From positions 1-5,474 of the forward strand of contig WOUX01000197.1 in assembly GCA_009773075.1 (NCBI GenBank): a stretch of 5,474 nucleotides of DNA. Direction: 5' to 3'. This document shows, piece after piece, positions 1 through 5,073 of this stretch. The position numbers and the translations under genes were made by a program. How positions within the stretch are numbered: position 1 is the first letter of the stretch; each line of letters starts with the position of its first letter. The stretch comes from a bacterium. GTDB lineage: Bacteria; Desulfobacterota; UBA8473. The notes below the pieces were generated by a model, which saw only the letters and a list, made by a program, of their open reading frames with translations, was not told the origin of the DNA and ran no database searches.

Positions 1-154
1 TCTCTGGAATCATCTCCCGTACATAATCCCCTACTCCTGGTTGCTCAAACTTGATTACCTCTGCTCCCAGGTCTCCTAGCAGCATAGAGCAATATGGACC
101 AGGCAAAAGTCGCGATAGATCCAAAACCCGTATCCCTTCCAAAGGCAACGTCAT
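1..154 (-). CDS. CaiB/BaiF-family CoA-transferase, N-terminal fragment
   Basis: This is the first 51 codons of a gene that runs off the left edge of the window. The translation starts MTLPLEGIRVLDLSRLLPGP and continues with YCSMLLGDLGAEVIKFEQPG and GDYVRE. This is the typical N-terminus of family III (CaiB/BaiF, formyl-CoA:oxalate type) CoA-transferases, which move CoA between acyl-CoA and a free acid; the G-D/A-DLGAEVIK-E-P-G-GD pattern is characteristic. The catalytic Asp (near residue 170 in the family) lies outside the window, so the substrate cannot be named; carnitine, bile acid, aromatic or racemase-type (alpha-methylacyl-CoA) members all begin like this. The ATG start is well supported by GAGGAGG at 164-170, nine bases upstream. 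The gene is co-directional with polA and starts 30 bases after the polA stop with no terminator between, so read-through from polA is likely. The link to DNA repair is probably only positional. Confidence 0.88.
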   Translation of the reverse strand, partial: MTLPLEGIRVLDLSRLLPGPYCSMLLGDLGAEVIKFEQPGVGDYVREMIPE

Positions 155-184
155 TGTTTATATCCTCCTCAACTGTTATTACTT

Positions 185-1942
185 TTAATGAGCCTCACCC
201 CAGCTCTTTCCAATCCCAATATCCACTTTTAAGGGTACCTGGAGTTCCATTACCCCTTCCATCTCCTCTTTCACCATCTCCGCCACAATATCTACCTTAT
301 CATCTGTTACTTCAAAGACCAATTCATCATGAACCTGCATGATCATCTTGGCAGAAAGCCCCAGCTTTGAGATCCTTTTTGAGATGTTGATCATAGCGAC
401 TTTTATTAAATCGGCTGCGCTGCCCTGGATAGGCGTATTTATGGCGGTGCGTTCAGCAAATTGTCTGGTAGGATGATTCTTACTGTTTATCTCGGGAAGG
501 TAACGACGCCGGTTCAACAGGGTTGTTACGTATTCATCTTTTTTGGCATGAAGCAATATCCTTTCAATATATCTCTTCACTCCTTCATGTCTCTGAAAGT
601 AGTTATCAATATAATCCTGCGCCGTCTTCATGCTTATCCCCAATTCCTGGGCTAAACCAAAAGAACTCATCCCGTATATAACTCCAAAGTTGATTGCCTT
701 TGCCTGTCTACGCATTTCAGAAGTGACCATTGATGGAATAATGCCGAATATCTCTGCTGCTGTTTCTGAGTGGACATCCTGATCGTTGTTAAATGAATCT
801 ATGAGTATTTTATCCTCTGAAATATGGGCCAAAAGCCGAAGCTCTATCTGAGAATAATCAGCAGAGATTAAAGACCTTCCCTCTTCGGGGATAAATGCCT
901 GGCGGATCTTTCTACCCTCCTGTGTCCTTATAGGAATGTTCTGTAAGTTAGGATCACTGCTGCTTAATCTCCCGGTAGCAGTAACGGTCTGGTTATAAGA
1001 TGTATGAATTCTTCCTGTTTCCGGGTGAATCAGTTTTGGGAGAGCATCCAGATAGGTAGACTTTAATTTTGTCATACTTCTGTATTCCAATATCTTTGCC
1101 GGCAATTTATGTTCAGAAGCCAGCTTGCTCAGGGTGTTTACGTCCGTAGAATACCCGGTTTTTGTCCGTTTTGCTCCTGGCAACCCCAGTTTCTCAAACA
1201 GGATATTGCCCAACTGTTGAGTAGAGTTGATATTGAACTCCTCTCCTGCCAGACTATATATCTCTTTCATAAGCAGGTTTAACTTAACTTCCATTTCTTT
1301 AGACATTCTCCCGAGGAAGTCCACATCCACCTTAACCCCATTCATCTCCATATCGGCCAGTACCAGGATTAAAGGCATCTCGATATTATAAAAGAGGTCG
1401 GCAAACCCCTCTTTCTCAAGTTTAGGTACTAATAGATTAGACAGGAGGAAAGTAACATCAGAGTCTTCACATGTGTAGATTGAGGCCTTCTCAATATCTA
1501 TCTGATCGAATGTCAGGGTATTCTTGCCTTTTCCTGCCAAATCTTTATAGGATATCATCTGGTGGTCAAGATATTCCCTGGCAATATCCTCAAGATTATG
1601 ATTGTGTTTCGATGGGTTTAACAGGTAAGATGCCACCATTGTATCACAATTTATCCCTGAAAGTTCAATGCCGTACCGCCTGAGAACCACATAATCATAC
1701 TTTACGTTCTGCCCAATCTTTTTGATCCTCTCATCTTCAAGGATCGGCTTTAAAAACAGGAGTACGTGGTCCATTCTCAGCTGTTTCGGGGCCCCAAGAT
1801 ATCTATGGGCAAGAGGTATATAAAATGCCTCATGGGGTCTATAAGAAAAGGATATCCCCACTAACCCGGCCAGCATAGGGTCCCTTGATGTAGTCTCCAG
1901 GTCAAGGGCAAACTCGTGAGAATTCTTCAACCCCTCAATCAA
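185..1942 (-). CDS. polA: DNA polymerase I, C-terminal part (3'-5' exonuclease + polymerase domains), separate frame
   Basis: The 585-residue product corresponds to a Klenow-type large fragment that extends a primer and proofreads. The 3'-5' exonuclease domain keeps the metal ligands: DLE at residues 14-16, NVKYD at 79-83 and YTCED at 156-160. The polymerase domain has TATGRLSSSDPNLQNIP (321-337), motif A DYSQIELR (362-369), the O-helix R411-K415-F419-Y423 in RRQAKAINFGVIYG, and motif C VHDE (537-540). The Phe at 419 corresponds to E. coli Phe762. The stop is TAA. The reported start is TTG at 1942-1940, overlapping the TGA of the upstream 5'-nuclease ORF by 8 bases. I see no good Shine-Dalgarno, and the frame stays open only five codons further upstream, to a TAA at 1960-1958. 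The domain begins almost at the DLE motif, so the first strand usually found before it is missing. If translated, it would be by coupled restart or frameshifting; otherwise this is the downstream half of a frameshifted polA. Domain identity is certain; translation as a separate protein is not. Confidence 0.9.
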   Translation of the reverse strand: MIEGLKNSHEFALDLETTSRDPMLAGLVGISFSYRPHEAFYIPLAHRYLGAPKQLRMDHVLLFLKPILEDERIKKIGQNVKYDYVVLRRYGIELSGINCDTMVASYLLNPSKHNHNLEDIAREYLDHQMISYKDLAGKGKNTLTFDQIDIEKASIYTCEDSDVTFLLSNLLVPKLEKEGFADLFYNIEMPLILVLADMEMNGVKVDVDFLGRMSKEMEVKLNLLMKEIYSLAGEEFNINSTQQLGNILFEKLGLPGAKRTKTGYSTDVNTLSKLASEHKLPAKILEYRSMTKLKSTYLDALPKLIHPETGRIHTSYNQTVTATGRLSSSDPNLQNIPIRTQEGRKIRQAFIPEEGRSLISADYSQIELRLLAHISEDKILIDSFNNDQDVHSETAAEIFGIIPSMVTSEMRRQAKAINFGVIYGMSSFGLAQELGISMKTAQDYIDNYFQRHEGVKRYIERILLHAKKDEYVTTLLNRRRYLPEINSKNHPTRQFAERTAINTPIQGSAADLIKVAMINISKRISKLGLSAKMIMQVHDELVFEVTDDKVDIVAEMVKEEMEGVMELQVPLKVDIGIGKSWGEAH

Positions 1943-1964
1943 TCTGCCAAATTCTTTTTAGGAA
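1935..1964 (-). other. polA frame break: A5 run, overlapping stop/restart
   Basis: On the minus strand the nuclease frame reads TTC CTA AAA AGA ATT TGG to TGA (1937-1935). The polymerase frame is open from just after a TAA at 1960-1958 and reads AAA GAA TTT GGC AGA TTG ATT GAG. Dropping one A from the five at 1959-1955 gives FLKEFGRLIEGL in one frame. That string aligns without gaps to the helix directly before the first exonuclease motif in E. coli Pol I (ETLKAWIAKL). The same alignment puts it immediately after the end of the nuclease domain, so the usual interdomain linker and first strand, a few tens of residues, are absent. I read this as an out-of-frame deletion or indel; natural recoding or a stop-restart junction (ATTGATTGA) is the alternative. 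An A5 run is short for transcriptional slippage. Confidence 0.75.
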
Positions 1965-2798
1965 TTTTGTAAATTCCAGCTCCTTAAAGAGCTTCTTTAT
2001 CTTTTCCATGTCAGGTTCAGATAGAGAAAAATCATTAAAATCATAGGTCAGAGGGACATTGACATCTATTGTTGCCAACTCTTTACTTAGCCTCGCCTGA
2101 TCGCCAAATTCTAAAAGGTTTTCTCTTCTCCGGTTACCCGTAACCTTATCCACATTATTCAGGAGATTCTCAATTGTGCCAAATTCCTTTATCAACTCTA
2201 TAGCTGTTTTCTCACCAATACCCGGGACGCCTGGAATGTTATCAGATGTATCACCTGCCAGCCCCATAATCTCTACTAATCGAGACGGCTCAACACCAAA
2301 TCGATCCATTACTTCTCTGGTTCCACACCTCTTATCCTTCATGGTATCGAGGGTAGTTGTCTTCTCTGTTATGAGTTGAAGCATATCCTTATCCCCGGTA
2401 ACGATGACAACCTCTACCCCTTTCTTCTCACTCTCTTTAGCGATAGTGCCGATGATGTCATCCGCTTCAAAGCCAGCCATTTCCAGGACAGGTATATTAA
2501 AAGCATCAACAACATTTTTGATATAGGGGATTTGTGGAACAAGATCATCTGGCATGGCCGGTCTATTTGCCTTGTATTTATCGTAGATCTCATGGCGAAA
2601 TGTAGGGCCTTTAGCATCGAAGGCAACAGCCATATGGTCAGGTTTGTGGTCTTTTATTACCTTTAACAACATGTTACAAAAGCCGAATACTGCATTTGTG
2701 GGAAAACCAGATGAGGTAGAGAGACGACCTATAGCAAAGTATGCCCTGTATATATAAGAGCTCCCATCTATCAAAAATAAACGGGGTTTAGAAGACAT
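1935..2798 (-). CDS. polA: DNA polymerase I, N-terminal 5'-3' exonuclease (flap nuclease) domain, separate frame
   Basis: The 287-residue product is the 5' nuclease domain of Pol I, which removes RNA primers and flaps. Acidic metal ligands are in place: LIDGSS (Asp11), AFDAKGP (Asp61), GFEADDIIGT (Glu111, Asp113, Asp114), VTGDKDMLQL (Asp136, Asp138) and GLAGDTSDNIPGVPGIGEKT (Asp183, Asp186), followed by the helix-three-turn-helix GVPGIGEKTA. The domain runs to its normal end, LFKELEFTKFLK (270-281), and then reads six foreign-looking residues, RIWQID, to TGA at 1937-1935. I chose ATG at 2798-2796 over an upstream in-frame TTG at 2810: GGAG at 2808-2805 lies six bases before the ATG and would overlap the TTG start. 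A single-base shift in the A5 run at 1959-1955 would join it to the polymerase ORF as one chain of about 870 residues. Stand-alone 5' nucleases of this size exist in some bacteria, so the product could be active by itself. A strong promoter lies upstream at 2890-2918. Confidence 0.92.
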   Translation of the reverse strand: MSSKPRLFLIDGSSYIYRAYFAIGRLSTSSGFPTNAVFGFCNMLLKVIKDHKPDHMAVAFDAKGPTFRHEIYDKYKANRPAMPDDLVPQIPYIKNVVDAFNIPVLEMAGFEADDIIGTIAKESEKKGVEVVIVTGDKDMLQLITEKTTTLDTMKDKRCGTREVMDRFGVEPSRLVEIMGLAGDTSDNIPGVPGIGEKTAIELIKEFGTIENLLNNVDKVTGNRRRENLLEFGDQARLSKELATIDVNVPLTYDFNDFSLSEPDMEKIKKLFKELEFTKFLKRIWQID

Positions 2799-2804
2799 GG
2801 GTTT

Positions 2805-2808
2805 CTCC
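2805..2808 (-). promoter_or_regulatory. Shine-Dalgarno deciding the polA start
   Basis: GGAG lies six bases before the ATG at 2798-2796 on the minus strand. It argues for that ATG and against the in-frame TTG at 2810-2808, which it would overlap. Confidence 0.65.
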
Positions 2809-2840
2809 AAATATACGGGTAACAGGGTTTAAAGGATTCG

Positions 2841-2851
2841 GGGTCTGACCC
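2841..2851. repeat. GGGTC-T-GACCC palindrome in the polA leader
   Basis: This is a perfect 5-bp inverted repeat around one base, situated in the predicted 5' untranslated region of polA. As RNA, a CGGG/CCCG stem (2839-2842 with 2849-2852) is the form that could fold. The core GGGTCTGACCC resembles ends of REP-like elements associated with TnpA-REP transposases that I remember from other proteobacteria, but only one copy is present here, so it could equally be an operator or chance. Confidence 0.35.
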
Positions 2852-2869
2852 GACATCCACTCAATAACC

Positions 2870-2891
2870 TTTACTTTTTGTGCAAAGTAAA
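2870..2891. repeat. 8-bp perfect inverted repeat at the polA transcription start
   Basis: TTTACTTT (2870-2877) and AAAGTAAA (2884-2891) flank a six-base spacer. The right arm touches the predicted -10 box of the polA promoter, and the expected start point falls inside the repeat. This position suits a repressor site. As an RNA hairpin it would be weak because it is A/T only apart from one G/C pair per arm. Confidence 0.4.
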
Positions 2892-2918
2892 TATATTAGT
2901 AACCAGGCATTATGTCAA
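2890..2918 (-). promoter_or_regulatory. sigma70-type promoter for polA
   Basis: On the minus strand, TTGACA (2918-2913, six of six to consensus) is followed by a 17-base spacer and TATATT (2895-2890, five of six). Transcription would begin near 2883 and give a leader of about 85 bases before the polA ATG. It is the best promoter in the window and suggests fairly strong constitutive transcription of polA, and of the CoA-transferase gene behind it if read-through occurs. Confidence 0.75.
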
Positions 2919-2955
2919 CGTTAAATTAAGTTTATCCATCTCTCTCTTAATTCTC

Positions 2956-2984
2956 TTGAATTTATAACTCTTTTGTCGTACAAT
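2956..2984 (+). promoter_or_regulatory. Candidate csp promoter P1
   Basis: TTGAAT (2956-2961), a 17-base spacer and TACAAT (2979-2984, five of six to consensus) point toward csp. The -10 overlaps the first CAATAC(A/T)GTT repeat. Transcription would start near 2991, leaving a leader of about 230 bases. It overlaps an alternative promoter 17 bases downstream, so at most one call may be right. Confidence 0.4.
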
Positions 2985-3001
2985 ACAGTTAAAAATATCA
3001 T
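2973..3001 (+). promoter_or_regulatory. Candidate csp promoter P2
   Basis: TTGTCG (2973-2978, four of six), a 17-base spacer and TATCAT (2996-3001, five of six). Start would be near 3008 and the leader about 215 bases. The first repeat copy lies in its spacer and the second at the start point, a layout expected for repression. Confidence 0.4.
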
Positions 3002-3050
3002 ACAATACTGTTTTCAATCCTTTCTAGTAGAGCGTTTCAACAATACTGTT
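2981..3050 (+). repeat. Three direct copies of CAATAC(A/T)GTT
   Basis: CAATACAGTT at 2981-2990, CAATACTGTT at 3003-3012 and CAATACTGTT at 3041-3050. The first two are preceded by TA and the third by AA. Start-to-start spacings are 22 and 38 bases. The second and third copies are partly symmetric, as ACA-ATAC-TGT. They straddle the predicted csp promoters, so binding sites for a regulator are plausible. The repeated TACAAT also resembles a -10 box, an alternative reason for its recurrence. Confidence 0.5.
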
Positions 3051-3081
3051 ATGGTATTGTCTTTTCGAGTAAAGCGAGAAG
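3040..3081 (+). promoter_or_regulatory. Two back-to-back 21-base hairpins in the csp leader
   Basis: ACAATAC (3040-3046) pairs perfectly with GTATTGT (3054-3060) over a 7-base loop. Immediately after, CTTTTCG (3061-3067) pairs with CGAGAAG (3075-3081), with one G-U pair, again over a 7-base loop. Both units are 7+7+7 and abut. They sit early in the predicted csp leader. Cold-shock mRNAs in other bacteria have long structured leaders that control stability and translation, and this may be an analogous element; no similarity to the E. coli cold box is claimed. Confidence 0.45.
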
Positions 3082-3205
3082 TCTGATTGAAATCAATAGT
3101 ATGAAACCGCGGTAATTTTCAGGATTTATTGGCAGTCGTTCTAATTAACAAAGTAAGATTTCTTTTTGAGGCTGGTTTAGGACGCCCTGCCCTATTTTGA
3201 AATGG

Positions 3206-3216
3206 AAAGGAGGTGA
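3206..3216 (+). promoter_or_regulatory. Near-perfect Shine-Dalgarno of csp
   Basis: AAAGGAGGTGA matches the anti-Shine-Dalgarno of 16S rRNA over its full length and ends seven bases before the GTG at 3224. It fixes GTG as the start and rules out the in-frame TTG at 3197, which lies upstream of it. Confidence 0.85.
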
Positions 3217-3223
3217 CTTAATC

Positions 3224-3436
3224 GTGGCAGAGCGTGAAACCGGCGTTGTTAAATGGTTCAACTCTAGTAAAGGCTATGGCTTCATCACCCGGGACCAAGG
3301 GACAGATGTTTTCGTACACTATAGTGCCCTTCGCGGCGAGGGCTATCGTTCGTTAGAAGAAGGACAGCGAGTGGAATTCACTGTGGGTAAAGGAGAAAAA
3401 GGCCCTCAGGCACAAGACGTAGATGTTCTATCTTGA
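3224..3436 (+). CDS. csp: Cold-shock protein (CspA family)
   Basis: A 70-residue single cold-shock domain, the normal size for the family. It binds single-stranded RNA and DNA in the cytoplasm and acts as an RNA chaperone; which paralogue it is cannot be told from one copy. The OB-fold signatures are intact: GVVKWFN at the N-terminus (Trp11), RNP1 KGYGFI at 16-21, RNP2 VFVHYSAL at 29-36, then EGQRVEF and GPQAQDV toward the end. RNP2 carries His-Tyr where many members have His-Phe, a common variant. The start is GTG, chosen because of the very strong ribosome-binding site. The gene is transcribed divergently from polA, stands alone, has a long leader with hairpins, and is followed 15 bases after the TGA by a perfect inverted repeat. 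Whether it is cold-induced cannot be read from the sequence. Confidence 0.95.
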   Translation: MAERETGVVKWFNSSKGYGFITRDQGTDVFVHYSALRGEGYRSLEEGQRVEFTVGKGEKGPQAQDVDVLS

Positions 3437-3451
3437 AAACCAAAAGCACAC

Positions 3452-3494
3452 TTAATTCGTGCGACGTGCATATAAAGTACGTCGCACGAATTAA
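3452..3494. terminator. Perfect 16-bp inverted repeat after csp, possible terminator
   Basis: TTAATTCGTGCGACGT (3452-3467) and its exact complement at 3479-3494 flank an 11-base loop. The stem can extend by a G-U and a C-G pair. Its position just behind the csp stop fits a transcription end or mRNA 3' stabiliser. Against a classic intrinsic terminator, no T-run follows on the plus strand, and on the minus strand only a TTTT appears several bases later. It could also be a small mobile palindrome. Confidence 0.45.
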
Positions 3495-3566
3495 CACCTC
3501 ATTTATAATCTCACGGCATCTCAAAGATTTAAGCACCGCTTCCTCTTTTATTCTCCCCCCAATCCT

Positions 3567-3692
3567 GACGGCTTCGTAAAAGGTCCATCTGCGGCGTTCC
3601 GCTGCATCCTCAGTCATTGCAGCGTACTTGTAAGTACGCCTCATTCCTTCGGATTTGCGCGCCTTGCATCTGGAGCTTTTTACTTTGCCGTC
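3567..3692. repeat. 126-bp nested imperfect palindrome (MITE/REP-like element)
   Basis: The ends GACGGC (3567-3572) and GCCGTC (3687-3692) are inverted. Inside them GTAAAA (3576-3581) matches TTTTAC (3678-3683), and further blocks match around CATCTG. At the centre GCGTACTT (3622-3629) and AAGTACGC (3632-3639) form a tight palindrome around GT. All pairs share a centre near 3630, so the whole unit can fold into one long hairpin. It has no transposase and is small enough to be a non-autonomous element. I recall closely similar intergenic repeats in deltaproteobacterial genomes, from memory only. Confidence 0.7.
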
Positions 3693-3700
3693 TGATTTTT

Positions 3701-3758
3701 GACTTTTTACGACTTCATCAATCCTTAATATGGCTTTTTACGAGTTCGTCAATCCTTA
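3701..3758 (+). repeat. Tandem pair of 27-base repeats beside the palindrome
   Basis: Copies at 3701-3727 and 3732-3758 match at 24 of 27 positions, with a 31-base period. Both contain CTTTTTACGA and end in TCAATCCTTA. The reverse complement of the CTTTTTACGA part resembles the TCGTAAAAGG of the left arm of the adjacent palindrome, so these look like duplicated ends or flanks of the same element. Intact copies elsewhere in the genome would show the true boundaries. Confidence 0.65.
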
Positions 3759-3772
3759 GTGCTGGTCTATAT

Positions 3773-3793
3773 TTTGGTTGATTTATCACCAAA
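3773..3793. repeat. Short inverted repeat upstream of argD
   Basis: TTTGGT (3773-3778) and ACCAAA (3788-3793) enclose nine bases. It lies some 65 bases before the argD ATG, near a TATCAT at 3808-3813 that could be a -10 box but lacks a good -35. It does not resemble the ARG box as I know it. An operator is possible, but chance is not excluded. Confidence 0.25.
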
Positions 3794-3856
3794 GATTATG
3801 TTATTTGTATCATAAAATTCTTCAACCCAATTGAGAGGAGACCTTATACTAACCCG

Positions 3857-5047
3857 ATGCATACAGATCAGCTAATAAATCTTTCAAACCAATATATTGC
3901 CTCCACCTACTCCCGTTTACCCGTGGTAATCGTAAAAGGCTCCGGTTGTAAGTTATGGGACTCCGAGGGTAAAGAGTATCTTGATTTTGTCGGTGGGCTA
4001 GCAGTATGCAACTTAGGGCACTGCCATCCTAATGTTGTAAAAGCAATAAAAGAACAGGCCGATACCCTTATACACGTATCAAACCTCTACTATACGGAGC
4101 CTCAAACTAAATTAGCAAAGCTCTTAGTGAAAAACTCTTTTGCAGACAGGGTGTTTTTTTGCAACAGTGGCGCAGAGGCAAATGAAGCGGCAATTAAGCT
4201 GGCTCGCAAGTATGCAAAAGAAAAGAGCGGGAATGAGAGATTCGAAATCATAACTATGATAAACTCCTTTCACGGCCGGACCATAGCCACTATTACTGCA
4301 ACAGGACAGAAGAAATTTCACAATGGCTTTGAACCATTACTCCCGGGTTTTAAATATACAGAATTTAATGATCTGGATGCCATAGAGAAAGCCATTGATG
4401 ACGCAACCTGTGCTGTGATGGTTGAACCAATTCAAGGAGAAGGCGGAGTGAACTGTCCGTCAGATGATTATCTAAAAGGTCTTAGAAAAATCTGTGATAG
4501 CCACGGCTTGTTGCTTATATTCGACGAGGTTCAAGTGGGTATAGGAAGAACAGGAACCCTGTTCGCTTATGAGGGTTATGGCGTCCAACCAGATATTATG
4601 ACCCTTGCTAAAGGGCTGGCAGGGGGATTGCCCATAGGCGCTATGCTGGCAAAGGAAGAAATCGCCAAGAGTTTCTCTCCCGGCTCTCATGCCTCAACCT
4701 TTGGAGGGAATCCTGTAGTAGCAGCCTCTGCTTTAGCCACTATAAATACTATTTTAGACAATGGGGTTTTGGGGAACTGTATTGATGTAGGGAATTATCT
4801 TTTCCAAAAGCTTAATGAATTGAAGCAGAAGTATCCCTTTGTTAAAGACCTTAAAGGCAAAGGACTTATCCTTGGGATGGAATTAGGATTTGATGGTGGT
4901 GATATTGTAAAAGAATGCCTCAAGAGAGGGCTTCTAATCAACTGCACAATGGGTAAAATCCTTCGCTTTCTTCCCCCCCTTATAGTCACTAAAGGGGAAG
5001 TGGATACAATGGTTAGAATCTTAGACGACGTGTTTTCTGGACTTTAA
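3857..5047 (+). CDS. argD: Acetylornithine aminotransferase
   Basis: A 396-residue class III PLP-dependent aminotransferase of normal length, intact. It converts N-acetylglutamate semialdehyde to N-acetylornithine with glutamate as amino donor in arginine synthesis; some ArgD proteins also act on succinyldiaminopimelate. Seen motifs: NLGHCHP (52-58), NSGAEANEAAIKLARKY (103-119) for cofactor phosphate binding, SFHGRT (137-142), VEPIQGEGG (189-197), IFDEVQVGIGRTG (221-233) with Asp223 for the pyridine nitrogen, and LAKGLAGGLPIGA (250-262) with Lys252 as Schiff-base lysine. STFGGNP (280-286) and LRFLPPL (369-375) complete the active site. The ATG is the first start in frame, and the N-terminus fits the family, but the nearest ribosome-binding site, GAGGAG at 3835-3840, is 16 bases away, longer than ideal. 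argG remnants follow 26 bases after the TAA, making an arg cluster without argF between them. Ornithine aminotransferase is the main alternative; the argG neighbour favours argD. Confidence 0.93.
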   Translation: MHTDQLINLSNQYIASTYSRLPVVIVKGSGCKLWDSEGKEYLDFVGGLAVCNLGHCHPNVVKAIKEQADTLIHVSNLYYTEPQTKLAKLLVKNSFADRVFFCNSGAEANEAAIKLARKYAKEKSGNERFEIITMINSFHGRTIATITATGQKKFHNGFEPLLPGFKYTEFNDLDAIEKAIDDATCAVMVEPIQGEGGVNCPSDDYLKGLRKICDSHGLLLIFDEVQVGIGRTGTLFAYEGYGVQPDIMTLAKGLAGGLPIGAMLAKEEIAKSFSPGSHASTFGGNPVVAASALATINTILDNGVLGNCIDVGNYLFQKLNELKQKYPFVKDLKGKGLILGMELGFDGGDIVKECLKRGLLINCTMGKILRFLPPLIVTKGEVDTMVRILDDVFSGL

Positions 5048-5073
5048 TGAGATAAATAAACGGGGTCATCAAT

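Larger units (their letters stand above)
2799..3223. other. Divergent intergenic region between polA and csp
   Basis: This 425-base gap holds no plausible gene. It separates two outward-facing genes and contains, in order, a GGGTC-T-GACCC palindrome, an 8-bp inverted repeat over the polA start point, the polA promoter, two candidate csp promoters, three CAATAC(A/T)GTT repeats, two adjacent hairpins, an ATTGA-AA-TCAAT inverted repeat (3086-3097), an ACCGCGGT palindrome (3106-3113) and the csp Shine-Dalgarno. From 3114 to about 3200 I see no strong structure. Confidence 0.7.
3437..3856. other. Gene-free region between csp and argD
   Basis: This 420-base stretch holds the post-csp inverted repeat, a 126-bp nested palindrome, a 27-base tandem repeat and the argD leader. 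Between 3495 and 3566 I see nothing beyond pyrimidine-rich sequence including a C6 run (3555-3560). Open frames across it are short and lie within palindromic repeat, so I do not call genes. Confidence 0.65.

Noticed and set aside
94..342. 82-codon plus-strand open frame
   Set aside because: It is antisense to the CoA-transferase start and the polA 3' end, has low-complexity Pro/Ser-rich composition, and is a shadow of the real genes.
1951..1964. Programmed frameshifting by transcriptional slippage in polA
   Set aside because: The A-run is only five long, and the linker residues expected after the join are missing, so an indel or deletion explains more. It is kept only as an alternative.
2376..2666. 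96-codon plus-strand open frame opposite the 5'-nuclease domain
   Set aside because: The minus strand carries a fully conserved PolA nuclease here; the opposite frame has no motif or ribosome-binding site I can support.
2981..3050. CRISPR-like direct repeats
   Set aside because: Only three 10-base units with unequal spacing; too short and irregular for a CRISPR array, and no cas gene is present.
3202..3216. Four-codon micro-ORF ATG GAA AGG AGG TGA overlapping the csp Shine-Dalgarno
   Set aside because: It arises from the Shine-Dalgarno sequence itself preceded by AT, has no ribosome-binding site of its own, and is likely chance.
3378..3644. 88-codon minus-strand open frame across the csp 3' end and the palindrome
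   Set aside because: It overlaps csp antisense and runs through the inverted repeat and the palindromic element. No recognisable motif was seen, and repeats of this kind often give spurious ORFs.
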